A stretch of 64,000 nt of DNA, from positions 53,153,678-53,217,677 of the forward strand of contig OZ023274.1 of the NCBI GenBank assembly GCA_964007475.1. Direction: 5' to 3'. The notes below the pieces were generated by a model. It had not been told where the DNA came from, ran no database searches, and saw nothing but the letters and a program-made list of their open reading frames with translations. A program made the translations under genes and the position numbers. Shown here one piece after another: positions 1-10,435 of the stretch. Each line of letters begins with the position of its first letter. Position 1 is the stretch's first letter. This DNA comes from Hybos culiciformis. Its lineage: Eukaryota; Arthropoda; Insecta; Diptera; Hybotidae.

Positions 1-84
1 GGTGGCAATAAAAATCTTGGAGGGCCAAAAAAGAACACCGAATGGGCCGTATCTGGTCCGCGGGCCATATGTTGCCGACCCTTG
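1..84. mobile_element. Terminus of a hAT-like DNA transposon (partial, cut by window edge)
   Basis: The sequence ends in GTTGCCGACCCTTG, whose reverse complement CAAGGGTCGGCAAC resembles the CAGGGGTCGGCAAC-type end of hAT elements. The stretch just inside (GGCCCGCGGACC) is GC-richer than its surroundings. It lies in the intron that follows the visible QNG1 exon. The other end is outside the window, so the family call rests on the terminus alone. Confidence 0.45.
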
Positions 85-372
85 GTGTAGGTAATTAATG
101 TAAGTTCTGTAATATATGTAAATAAGAAGTAAACTATTGTATTAAGTCCTTCTTATACTGTAATAGATTAGATAAAAAGTTTGTATAATTTTTAGACTAG
201 CTCCATTTATTAAGTAGGTACCTATACAACAGGTTCCTATTTAGAGATTTGGATTTTTTTTCTTTTAAAAAAAATACAAAATTAATAAATAAGGATATTT
301 GTGTTTACTGGGTTATTGCAAACTGAAAAGTAGCTCATTTTTTTTAATTACGACCAGAATTAATAAACACAC

Positions 373-977
373 CTTTTATAAAAAGAAACTGTTTCACCGT
401 TGTAGATATTTTCATCACGGTAGCATGGAAATTCGATAACTATTAATTTTAATAATTTTTCAGCTGAATTACAACTTTCACGAACACAATTTTCAAATTT
501 TCCATTGTATTTTTCCAAAAGAATCATTCCAACTTCATGGAGAGAATTTTTACGCTCTTCCAGTAAATCTAATTCACCGTGACCGGTATCTGGACGAAAA
601 ATATATCTTAATTTATCTTCATCAATTTGTGAATAAAATTTTGGATTCAATATTTCAATTCCTTCGGACATGGCTCGATTAATAGCTGCACACAATGCGA
701 AATAACCAGTATGTCCATTTACTTGCCATTTTTTCTTATCTTGTGCTGGCCAGAAACAAAAATTTAATGTATCGACTAAGAAAATCCAGTCAATAGCATG
801 CTGATCATTTGCGTTCGGGTGCAATTGATTTTGTGAAAAATTTTGTGGATCAATTTTATTATTTTGAATTGCTTCAATGACAATACCAGCTAGTTTATTA
901 ACACCTTCGGGGATGACTTTAACATCTTTTGCATTAGCAATGATAAATTCACTGGATTCTGCTGGATTCATAACCAT
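373..977 (-). CDS. QNG1: Queuosine 5'-phosphate N-glycosylase (queuosine salvage protein), first exon, partial
   Basis: This is the N-terminal ~201 residues of the queuosine salvage family (DUF2419/C9orf64). QNG1 releases queuine from queuosine 5'-phosphate so that it can be reused for tRNA modification. Family signatures seen are NPAESSEFI near the start, VDTLNFCFWP at ~68-77, GHTGYFALCAAINRAMSEGI at ~88-107, ILLEKYNGKFENCVRES, and ETVSFYKR at the exon end. The known family is about 340 residues, so the C-terminal ~40% should lie left of the window. The exon ends at AAAAG followed by GTGTGT, a good donor at 373/372; reading on gives only a few spurious residues and a stop. The start ATG at 977 gives MVMNPAESS, close to the usual NPAESS beginning. 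The following intron carries a hAT-like end. The gene looks intact as far as seen. Confidence 0.93.
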
Positions 978-1084
978 TTTTATTATTATTATCGAAAAAT
1001 AATTTTATTCTTTGTTTTTATATTGTTTTTAATACTTATCTTATATTATGTTGATTGAAATTGTAAAACTGTCAACTGATAAGT

Positions 1085-1276
1085 TAAAAAACAAAGATAG
1101 ATTCATCTGACAGACAAAGCACTATTTTTACAATGGAGTGCATTATGGCACACAGACCGGCAGGATGTTCCGGCCGGGTGTAAAAAACAAAGATAGATTC
1201 ATCTGACAGACAAAGCACTATTTTTACAATGGAGTGCATTATGGCACACAGACCGGCAGGATGTTCCGGCCGGGTG
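1085..1276. repeat. Exact 96-bp tandem duplication
   Basis: Two adjacent copies (1085-1180 and 1181-1276) look identical. Each contains CCGGCAGGATGTTCCGGCCGG, unusually GC-rich here, and a run reading AATGGAGTGCATTATGG. Because 96 is a multiple of three, a minus-strand open frame passes through both copies and repeats its 32 residues, but there is no other coding evidence. The duplication lies ~110-300 bp upstream of the QNG1 start codon, so it may sit in its promoter region. The lack of divergence suggests a recent event or an assembly artefact. Confidence 0.85.
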
Positions 1277-1745
1277 TATTGTGCAGAATAGTATTTTCGC
1301 CTTTGTTTTTTCACAAATGAAGTCATTTACCTAATATACATATCCATAAATACGAATCATTTAATACACCTTTTTATAATGTTTTCTTTTTTGTGGACCA
1401 AGTTGGAATTAAAGTTATTATGTTTTTACCGCGCACTTATTATTATAATATACAAATGTAAATATATATGCACGTACGTGATAAATACCTTACATTTACA
1501 TAGGTATACATACTTAAAGATCCTCGTCACATTTCATTATTAATAGACAAGTGATCTGATGTGTTGACCTAAAGGCACTTCCATCCGAAATTGAGTTTCC
1601 CATTATATAAAGGAGATTTTCTTATAACAAATTGTAATGTGGTTGACTTAAGTACATAATTGTCATCATAATAAACTCTTCGAATGAGTTTATTAACAAA
1701 AAGTATAATTTTATTAATGGAATTGAATTTAAGTGAAATCATTTT

Positions 1746-1950
1746 AAGGTGAAAACACAATTGGTGGACGACGACGGCGACAGCGATTTTTCATATAAAA
1801 AAATCGCCTCAATTTCATTCTCATACAAATATATGGTTTTTGACAGTCGCTTTCGCTGTCGCCGTCGTTGTCGCCCCAATTGTGGTGAAAATTTTTTTAT
1901 ATGAAAAATAGCTGTCGCCGTCGTCGTCGCCCCAATTGTGTTTTCACCTT
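1746..1950. mobile_element. Foldback/MITE-like element with GTCGCCGTCGTC arms
   Basis: Terminal inverted repeats of about 55-60 bp begin AAGGTGAAAACACAATTGG and end CCAATTGTGTTTTCACCTT. Inside are GACGACGGCGACAG and its complement, and a further internal copy of the right arm (about 1850-1890). There is no coding capacity. No convincing target duplication was found, so the superfamily is unassigned. Confidence 0.7.
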
Positions 1951-2051
1951 ATACATAAACATCTTAAATATTAAATTTTTTGAGAATTTGGTGGAAATAT
2001 GATTTTTATTTTAAAATTATAATATAAGGAGTGTTACCTAAAGTAATAGCT

Positions 2052-2420
2052 CTGTTTAACTGGACGCGACGGACGCGACGGACGTGACGTTAAAGACGTA
2101 AGAAATATTAAATGTATGGAAGTGTATGGAGACGGTTTAACTGGACGTTGACGTTAACGACGCGACGTTGACGACGTAAAAAATTAAATCTATTTTAACT
2201 TTTTACGTTAAGGACGTTGATAATCAAAGCATTCTGTTTTAATGCCCGAATAAATAATAAATTTATTTGAAAAAAGTAGTGAAAGTTGTTTTGTTTACCA
2301 AAGCTTACTTTTTAGTTTTACAACGTTGAAGACGTCCAGTATAACTGCAAAAAATTTAATCACAACGTCTCTCACGTTTGTAACGTCACCGTCGCGTCCG
2401 TCACGTCCAGTTAAACACAG
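2052..2420. mobile_element. MITE-like element with GTTTAACTGGACG ends
   Basis: The left end reads CTGTTTAACTGGACGCGACG. The right end, read in reverse complement, is CTGTGTTTAACTGGACGTGA, followed by GACGGACGCGACGG. Both halves are built from degenerate GACGTTGACG-type short repeats. It has no open frame. The superfamily is not determined because flanking duplications are not clean. Confidence 0.65.
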
Positions 2421-2683
2421 CGGTAAAGCTCTTTGTCTCTTCGTATTGATGGAAAAAACGATATAATATACTTTCGATGGTAGTAACAGTTTCGGCAGTC
2501 ATAATCCTTTAAAGTGATTTATTTTAGTAGTAGAGTATTTTAAATTTCAAATTTCAAATTAAGTCATCATCATTAATATTTGAAGATCCTTTTTTTAATA
2601 TAAATACAAATTTAACGATATATTTTTTTTGTTTTTTAAAAAAGAACTAAATTTTCAAAAAACAAAACATTACTTCCTCAAAC

Positions 2684-2966
2684 AAAATTCCCAGATGTGA
2701 TAGAACGAGCTTCGGAGATTCGTTTTCAATTCGCACCTCGAGAATGTGGAATGCTCTCCCAGTAAGGTTGTTTCCGACAGCTGGTGGACGTTTAATTTAC
2801 GACTTCCGACGTTTTAAGAAAAGTGTAAATGATTACCTACTAACTGTCCCACTTTTTAATCCCGTCTAAACTTCCTGTCCTCATTACCAAATCCGTACTT
2901 CTTTAGTATAAAAGGTATCCCACCTAGTGATTTGGTAACTTTAATAAAAAAAAAAAGAAAAAAAAA
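2684..2966 (+). mobile_element. 5'-truncated non-LTR retrotransposon tail (LINE, copy 1)
   Basis: A readable frame (2684-2869) encodes the very C-terminus of a LINE reverse-transcriptase protein: RTSFGDSFSIRTSRMWNALP, then PTAGGRLIYDFRRFKKSVND and a stop after PLFNPV. A short 3' UTR and an A-rich tail follow. The WNxLP...F+xxV..YL ending is typical of Jockey/I-like and CR1-like elements. A closely related second copy lies at 22070-22443. Extreme 5' truncation is the usual outcome of target-primed reverse transcription. Confidence 0.8.
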
Positions 2967-3310
2967 GTAAGTAATGAAGGTGCTACATATGTGGAAATAA
3001 GTGGTGGTAGATCTAATTTATATTAGTAAGAATTCTGTAAGTAAAATACATTTGATATGTTATATTCTTTAATTTTATAACTTAAAGTATTTACTCTATT
3101 ACCTGACTTTATTTGCTTACATTTTAATTGTATTGTTGATGTTTTATAAGAATGCAATATGAATTAGTATGCTTGCTTAATGTAAGATGTACATGTATAA
3201 ATTTAAATTGATTTTATTTAAAAATCTTAAATAAAAAATTACAATGAAAAATTCTTTAATAATTTAAATTTTTAATATTTTTGTAATAGGAGTAGATAAT
3301 ACTTTTTTTT

Positions 3311-3886
3311 CTAAGTGATTTCAATATTACAATTTGGTAAACTTTTCCTTAAATCATTAGCAATACCATTTAAATCGTTGACATATTGTAAATTTGACAT
3401 TTTTAATAATTTCAAATTAATTAAAGATTTTAGTGGTAAAAAGGATTCATCTCGAAAATTATTACATTCAGATATTTCGAGAATTTGCAATGAGTTTTTG
3501 GCATTTTCTAGACCACCAAGTGAATCAATTTCAAGATGTTTACAACTATTTAATATTATTCTGTCAATTTTTTTGCAATTTTTTAAATGCTCAAAACCAA
3601 TTCTCATAATTGTTGAATTTGTGCCATCAATTTCTTTAATTTCAAACTTAACGTTTTCGGGTGGTAATGAATTGTAATTACTTAAAAATTTTCCTCCGAA
3701 TGCTGGAGATGAAATTGCCCCGCTATTTTTTAACACCCATTCAGCGCATAATCTATCCGGTCCAACTATTTTCAATCGTTCTGCATCAACTTTATTGAAA
3801 GCTATAGCAACATATCCCCATAAATTTTTGATTCCATAATTTAATGTTTTTTGGAAATATTTTTTTGATGATAATAAAATTGACAT
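3311..3886 (-). CDS. DMAC2L: ATP synthase subunit s / distal membrane-arm assembly component 2-like (factor B)
   Basis: This single-exon, 191-residue protein matches the DMAC2L/ATP5S (coupling factor B) family of small mitochondrial leucine-rich-repeat proteins. Recognisable blocks are NLWGYVAIAFNKVDAERLK (~21-39), VGPDRLCAEWVLKNSGA (~41-57), the EIDGTNSTIMRIGFEHL block (~83-99), and LRR-like repeats from there to the end, including LQILEISECNN. Length fits the family (about 200). The basic, hydroxylated N-terminus is compatible with mitochondrial import. Factor B associates with the matrix side of the inner membrane and has been linked to ATP synthase coupling and respiratory-complex assembly. 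The neighbouring minus-strand genes are unrelated in function. No breaks are seen. Confidence 0.92.
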   Translation of the reverse strand: MSILLSSKKYFQKTLNYGIKNLWGYVAIAFNKVDAERLKIVGPDRLCAEWVLKNSGAISSPAFGGKFLSNYNSLPPENVKFEIKEIDGTNSTIMRIGFEHLKNCKKIDRIILNSCKHLEIDSLGGLENAKNSLQILEISECNNFRDESFLPLKSLINLKLLKMSNLQYVNDLNGIANDLRKSLPNCNIEIT

Positions 3887-4558
3887 TTTTCTTTTCTTTT
3901 GGTTTTAATTGTTTTGAATTGAATGATGAAATTAAAAATCAAATGAAAACTTTTTGTATGTATAGGTTTATTGTTAGTAAACAAAGAATAAAAAGTTGTA
4001 AGAGGCGCCACCGTTGAAATGCAGTCGAAAATTTAAAAAGTCGAAGTTGAGAAATCTAGTGTATTAAAATTTAAAATTGTAGGGTATGTGCCAAAATTAT
4101 CAGGACTCTTCATTACCTACCATAACTTCTAAAATTGATTTCGGTAGGTTTTTTCATTCTCTGAAAAGTTGAACTATTCTGGGTAAAGCCATATCGTACC
4201 TATTATGTTAAAAATAAACCTGTCTCCAGAATGCTAAATAAAGCTAATGAGTTCTCTGTCCTATGATTTAATCTTACCAAAGAGTACTTCTTAAAGAAAA
4301 ACTATGCAATATGGGTCTCTTAATTTTGTGATTGCCAGTTTATAATATTTAATAATATTTTTATTTTATTTTTAATTAATCTTTGACTTAAGCTAACTAA
4401 ATAAATGAATAAATATAAAAATCCTGGGATTTTATATTGAAAATTAAAAATTAAACAATAGTTTTATTAAATAACGTTTTTGTTAAGTAAATATTATCTA
4501 ATACTATTAATTATGCAATTCTTTTTTTTTTGGTGTAACAAAAAAACAAAGTGCAATT
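3887..4558. other. Intergenic spacer between DMAC2L and the MADF-BESS gene
   Basis: This AT-rich spacer holds the DMAC2L upstream region (left) and, to the right, the region downstream of the MADF-BESS stop codon, where minus-strand AATAAA-like signals would lie. I see no gene or clear repeat. Confidence 0.5.
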
Positions 4559-5851
4559 TTAATCATATTTTGCTGTAGAAAATACTTTACAAATTTCCAT
4601 TTTCACTCTTTCTCTTTCTGCAATAGATTTAATTTTTCTCATTGGTCGAACAAATGATAATAGAAAACCAGTAATACCATCAGGTGGCCTCATTTCTGTT
4701 TTAATTTCCGATAAAAGTTCATGAACTTGTAATAAAATATCTTTTGTAGATTCTTCATAACGATTGGATTGTGCACTATAAACTATTTCTTCACGTTCCA
4801 AAACAACATCATCGGCAAATAATGAATGTTGATTTTCATCAATTTCGTCTAAATCTTGAGGTGTTGTAGCTGGTTCTGAATTATGTGCTTCCCAAATATA
4901 ATCTTCAAAATCATCGTCATTATTTGATTCAGCCTTTGTTGTGTCTTCTCTACAATAATAAAAATTATCTTTTGAGTAAAAGAAAAAATGGTTTGATAAA
5001 TTATTTTAATCTTACTTTTCATCATTTGAATCAAGATATTCGGCATATTTTTCTTCAATTTTAGTTCTCTTAATGGAAATTTTTGAATTATCCAAAAATG
5101 ATACATCCCTCGAAAAGCTTCTTTTTTTCTTTTTATCTAAATTTGTTGATTTTAAATCGCAAAAATATTGTGTTTTTATATTTTTCCATGTTTGTTGGCA
5201 TTTCTTAGCTAGAAAAGAATAGTTTTATTACTCCATATCTAGATATAGGTAAATATTATTAGTAATTTTTTCATCCCTAGACGGATTAAGCCTACATAAT
5301 TCACTACACGACTTAGTTCAAATCAAGTGAGTACAAAATATTTTCTTTCGAATCAAAAATATAAAACGGAAAATAATAATCTTTACAAACTTTTAGTACA
5401 AAATTTATTAATTACTGTTGAAAGATGTTTTAAATAAATTAAAAATTAAAAAAGAAATTATTAATATTGTAAATAGAGAAACCACCACAATATCAAATTT
5501 GTCAACATCAACAACATTAACGTTAATAAATATTTACAAATTTTATCCGGAATATGACGGATTTTTAGCCAAACTCACGCAAACATCATCTAAACTCACT
5601 TCGTCGTAGGTATAGGTTTAAAAAAAAATCTTACGTACGATCTGAATTCAATTTCTTTGCTATTCTACCCCAAATAGCGCTTTTTAAAACATTATTTCTG
5701 TAATGCTGATCATGCATATCATATAAAACTGGTTTTTTCTCCACTAATGCTATGAGTTTGTCTTCTAAAATTGACAATAAAAATATTAACAAAACTAATT
5801 TATACCTTACTGCGTTTACTTACTAAAATTTGTTGTAGCCACTTTTTCCAT
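4559..5851 (-). CDS. MADF-BESS domain protein (probable DNA-binding transcriptional regulator)
   Basis: Four exons join in frame to 245 residues: 5824-5851, 5639-5764, 5016-5208 and 4559-4949. The start is ATG at 5851. The N-terminal half is a MADF (Myb/SANT-like) domain: LIALVEKKPVLYDMHDQHY, then LKSAIWGRIAKKLNSD and CQQTWKNIKTQY. The middle is acidic (NNDDDFEDYIW). The C-terminus carries a BESS motif, FLLSFVRPMRKIKSIAERE followed by RVKMEICKVF, which mediates protein-protein contacts in this family. MADF-BESS genes are numerous in insects, for example Adf-1 and stonewall relatives; I cannot assign an orthologue. All splice sites are GT-AG and phases are consistent. Its 5' end faces PAICS, so the two genes diverge from about 5.9-7.2 kb. 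Confidence 0.9.
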
Positions 5852-7197
5852 TTTTTAAAAATTAAAAAAAAAAAAACAACCAATATTTTGACGATTATTG
5901 AATTCTAGTTTTAGTTTTAATTTCAATAATTTTTTTTCAACCTTCTTAAAATCTTAATTACATATTTTTGTTTTCATATTATTTTTGCGTGTTGTTTTTT
6001 AATTGCGTGTGTGTAAACATCAAAAGTGAGTGTAATTGGTGTAATTTCATTTTGAAGCAAAATGTAAACAAAACACAGTGCATACTATTTACTGCTGCGA
6101 CAAATTTCTAAACATTTTTTTAACTGATCTGTGCAGCGTTACCAACTTAGGGGTTTTCCCCCTAGATTTAGGGGTTTTTTTTGTTGACAGAGGGATTTTT
6201 AGGGGGTAATTTGTTTCAGGGGTTTTTTTAGGGGTATGATGTATGATCTTAAAAGCGAAGATTTAGATGACATTTGTAATATTTTTGATTGCATTTCATA
6301 AGATACCTTATTTGCTAATTTTATTATAAATAAATAATTTTATTATTTATATAATTTACGATGTGCGTTATATATTTTTCTTCAAGCATCTATTTGAAAT
6401 CCTCATAGGTATATAAGTATAGCTGTTATAATATCTATAAAAAAAAATTTAGGGGTTTTTTAGGGGGAAATTTTATTTTTTTAGGGGGAAACATTTGAAA
6501 AGGTTGGTAACCCTGGATCTGTGATGTTATGATTTTGTTAAACAAAAACAACTTAATCATTTAGTTATTTTTCTTAAAAAAATTCGAAGCTCTTTCTCTT
6601 TTATCAAACTTCATAAATCTATTCTGAATAATGTAAATACATACTGTATTCCAAATATTTCGTATTTAGATTCAGCCAAAAATAAACGCTTTTTTGTAGT
6701 GTTGGCAAATTTATAATTTTAATAATAAAGTAATAATTTTTAAATTTAAGTTAAAATTGTTATGCAGAAAGTTTTATTTAAAAGTTTTGAGGAATCATCG
6801 TAATCGTAATGAATGAGGCTTTTTTTTTAATAAATAAAATATACACACAGATATTTTTATTTATTTTATTTACAAAAGTCTCTATTTTTATTCAGATCAA
6901 AACGATCTTTTCTTTTCTGGTTTTTTCTTCAGTGTTTGGAGAGAATAAAAAAATTGTATGCCTATATGTACTTAATTATGTATGCGTATGTATTAAAAAA
7001 AAGCAAGCAAATTAATTCCCACCCAAAGTAGAAAAAGATTAATTTAAAACAACAACAACAAAAAATAACTTTATAAAACTCATTCTGGAATCTCGTTTTG
7101 ATTCCAAACAAAATTAGTTCAAAGTGTTGCTTGATAGTGTTAAGAATAATAAATTCTTAAAAATATTCAAAGTTCTAATTCTAAATAAAAAATAAAT
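5852..7197. other. Divergent intergenic region between the MADF-BESS gene and PAICS
   Basis: This stretch should contain the promoters of both divergent genes. The central part is taken up by a 382-bp hAT-type MITE (6134-6515). Other open frames here are AT-rich and have no domain signal. Confidence 0.5.
6134..6515. mobile_element. hAT-type MITE with perfect 8-bp target-site duplications
   Basis: The ends are CAGCGTTACCAAC (left) and GTTGGTAACCCTG (right), a 13-bp terminal inverted repeat with one mismatch. They are flanked on both sides by GATCTGTG (6126-6133 and 6516-6523). Eight-base duplications and CA(G)-starting ends define the hAT superfamily. The interior is low-complexity, with several AGGGGTTTTTTAGGGGG blocks, and has no transposase. 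Confidence 0.92.
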
Positions 7198-10100
7198 ATG
7201 TCTGGAAAAAGTATGTTGTACTTTTTTTTTCTTGGAAGATTTTATAAGTTTTATTAAAAAAAAAAAATTTAATTAAAAATTTGATATTTTATTTTATAAT
7301 TTATTTTAAGAAATTGGTGAATATACACTTGGCAGTATTATTATTGAGGGGAAAACAAAACAAGTATTTGATTTACCAAATCATAAAAATTTATGTTTAT
7401 TATTGAGTAAAGATCGCATAACCGCTGGTGATGGTGTTAAAGCTCATAATTTAGCCGGCAAAGCTGTTATATCTAATCAAACTAATGGAAAAGTATTTCA
7501 AGTTTTAAATGAATGTGGTAAGTTGTATTTATGGGAATCAATTAAATTGATTCATTGAATAGAATTAATTGCTAAAATGTTTTTTTTTTTGATTGATTAT
7601 TTTAAATAAATTGCATTAGTAGCAGTAAGTTTTTCTCAATGAAATTAAATTAATATCAGGCAGTATATAGCTAAAAAAGCACAATAAAACACAAAATCTT
7701 TTTTAATTTCTTAAATAATGTAGGTATTTGATTATAATACATAGTTAATGTGAAACCACTATCATCATTAACTTAAGAAAATAATTTTTCTTTACATATT
7801 TTATTTTCTAATATCAAGCGCCTAAAAATATGCTAAAGTTAATTGCTCAATGTTGAAATATTTTTGTTTTTAAAAACTATTTTTTTATTCTCTGATACAT
7901 AAACGAAACCGAATATCTAATGTTTTATATAAGAGCATTAAAAAATTGCAGAGTAGGTAGGTATACTGAAATTGATCATTTTTCTCTATTCTTTCGTTGT
8001 TCATTTTACTATAGGTACCTAAACATTTTGACGTGAACGTGAAAATTTAATTGTTGAATTAAGCTCATGAAATAAAAAATGAAATTTCTTATGTTATCTT
8101 GATGTTTGAAAATCATTATCTCAAATTCTACGACAGTTATAAATAAAAAGAAATATCGATGACTTTAGTAAGTTATTTTCACAAATTATTCCGTTAGATC
8201 TAAAAAGTAAAAAATTCCAAAATACGGCAATGATAACTTTTGTTTTGTCGCAAAATAATAAAAACAAGATGAGTAGGTATAATTTCAATGAACTACCTAT
8301 TAGTAAAGAAAATAATTTTTGTTTTTTTAGATCTCATTTCATGATTTTGAAGACAGAAAAATGACGACCCCAATGCCATCATTCTGTACTGATAAGAAAT
8401 TATACATGTTTTTATGGCGTAACTTAGAAAATAATGTTGTTGATACTGAATTGAAAAAAATTGAAAACAAAAATATTTTGATGATAATCCTATTGATATT
8501 GATTGATTATTTATTTATTTCAACTCAAGACAGGTCATATTCAGTTCACAATACATTACGCCAAGCAATTACATATTTTTCATTATCTCTGTTTTTAGAA
8601 CACATTAAAAGATTCTTCTCTTCTGTTCGAGAATAGTTCGAAGTTCACAAATGACAAAAAAAAGAATTTCGAACTTAGTCTATATTCTTTAGTCTATAAT
8701 CTATATTCTTTTGAAAAAATATTTTAATAACTACCTTGAAATTAATTGAAAAAGTTAACTTATTCATTCGGTTCCTGTAAAATAAACTTTTATGTACTTT
8801 TCGTTGCAGGTGTCGAAACTGCTTATGTTAAAGAAGCCGCACCAAATGCATTCGTTGCAAAAAAATGTGAAATGATTCCAATTGAATGGGTAGCCAGAAG
8901 ATTGGCAACTGGTTCATTTTTGAAAAGAAATCCAGGGGTAAAAGAAGGTTATAGGTAAAAAAAAATTATATATTTATAATTTTTTTCTCAAAATACTCAT
9001 ATAACTAAATATTTTTTCATTTAAAAATTGATAATTTTCTAAAGAAAATTAATTTTTTTTTACTTTCATTTGATAACAATGTTTTTGTTTATGTTGTTCA
9101 GATTTACACCACCAAAACAGGAAACATTTTTCAAAGATGACGCAAATCATGATCCACAATGGTCAGATGAGCAAATAATATCAGCTAAATTTAAATTTAA
9201 TAATCTTGAAATCGGTAATGAATTGACAACGTAAACTTTTATTAATGTTCTCTAAATTGAAATTTTTATATCGTTTTAGGCCAAAATCAAGTCACAATTA
9301 TGAAAAAAACTGCCCTTATTGTTTTCGAAATATTAGAAAAAATGTGGTCATCCAGAAATTGTGCATTAATTGATATGAAAGTTGAATTTGGAGTAGATGA
9401 AAACGGTTAGTATAATGTGATTTCTTTTAAGATGGGAAAATAAAATACGTATCCATTGTTCATTTTTAACGAGCATTAAATTATCTTTGCATTCAAATTT
9501 CTAAGTAGATTTTTAAATAGAGAAACTTATGGTTTAATAAAAAAAGTTTTTCGAGGAACAATAATTAAAGATATTTAAAAGATATCCACTAGCATTTTTT
9601 CATTTATTTGAAAACAAAATTATCTCTTTCGTTATAGAAATAGAAATATATTTTTGCTAATGATTTCTGACAGTCTAATTATAATTAATATTTTTGATCA
9701 ATTTTACATGATCATTATATTTTTAATGTTTCGTTTTAATTTTTTTTCAAAATATTTCTAGGACAGCTTTTATTAGCTGATATTATTGATTCAGATTCAT
9801 GGCGTCTTTGGCCATCTGGTGATAAACGATTGATGGTAGATAAACAAGTTTATCGTAATCTAAGTGAAGTTACTTCATCTGATTTAGATACAGTTATGAA
9901 AAATTTCCATTGGGTATCCGATCAAATGGATAATATTATTCCAAAAGGAAACGATCATTTGGTTGTTATAATGATGGGTTCTCCATCTGATTCTGAACAT
10001 TGTGAAAAAATTCGAAAATATTGTAAACATTTTGGTATTAATGCTGTTTTACGTTGTTCATCGGCACATAAATCTACTGAAGATACATTGAGAATTATGC

Positions 10101-10435
10101 AAGAATACGAAGGTACTGTGAGTCAACTTATTTTTATTGCTGCTGCAGGACGATCAAATGGCTTGGGACCAGTTTTATCTGGTAATACAACATACCCAGT
10201 TATTAATTCACCACCTGTTAATAATGATAATATTGAACAAGATATTTGGTCTAGCTTGAATGTACCATCGGGATTGGGATGTGTTACTGCTCGTTATCCA
10301 GAAACAGCTGCATTAAATGCAGCTCAAATTCTGGGTTTAACTAATTATGTTATATGGGGAAGATTACGTGTGAATCAATTGAAACATATTGTAAATATTT
10401 TCAAGGGAGATGAAGTTGTTAAAACTTCTTTATAA
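7198..10435 (+). CDS. PAICS: Bifunctional phosphoribosylaminoimidazole carboxylase / SAICAR synthetase
   Basis: Six exons (7198-7210, 7311-7517, 8810-8954, 9102-9214, 9280-9405, 9762-10435) join in frame to 425 residues. The protein catalyses two consecutive steps of cytosolic de novo purine synthesis: carboxylation of AIR to CAIR and condensation with aspartate to SAICAR. The SAICAR-synthetase domain fills the first ~255 residues (EGKTKQVF at ~17, [38 protein letters not shown] at ~205-219). The PurE-type carboxylase domain follows ([13 protein letters not shown] at ~273, [12 protein letters not shown] at ~300, [16 protein letters not shown] at ~329-344). The 425-residue length equals that of animal PAICS. 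Exon 1 holds only four whole codons. Intron 2 (7518-8809) is the longest, ~1.3 kb, and has no recognisable gene. A likely AATAAA polyadenylation signal lies near 10489. Confidence 0.96.
7518..8809. other. PAICS intron 2 (1.3 kb)
   Basis: The intron has donor GGTAAGT and acceptor TTGCAG. It is AT-rich, and open frames inside it are short and lack recognisable domains. I found no clear transposon. Confidence 0.7.

Larger units (their letters stand above)
978..3310. other. Intergenic region between QNG1 and DMAC2L, filled with repeats
   Basis: No gene is supported here. The stretch holds an exact 96-bp tandem duplication, two inverted-repeat elements rich in GACG/GTCG, and a 5'-truncated LINE tail, each listed separately. 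The remainder is AT-rich sequence without a coding signal. Confidence 0.6.

Noticed and set aside
1084..1326. 80-residue minus-strand open frame with an internal repeat
   Set aside because: It simply reads through the 96-bp tandem duplication; no family resemblance.
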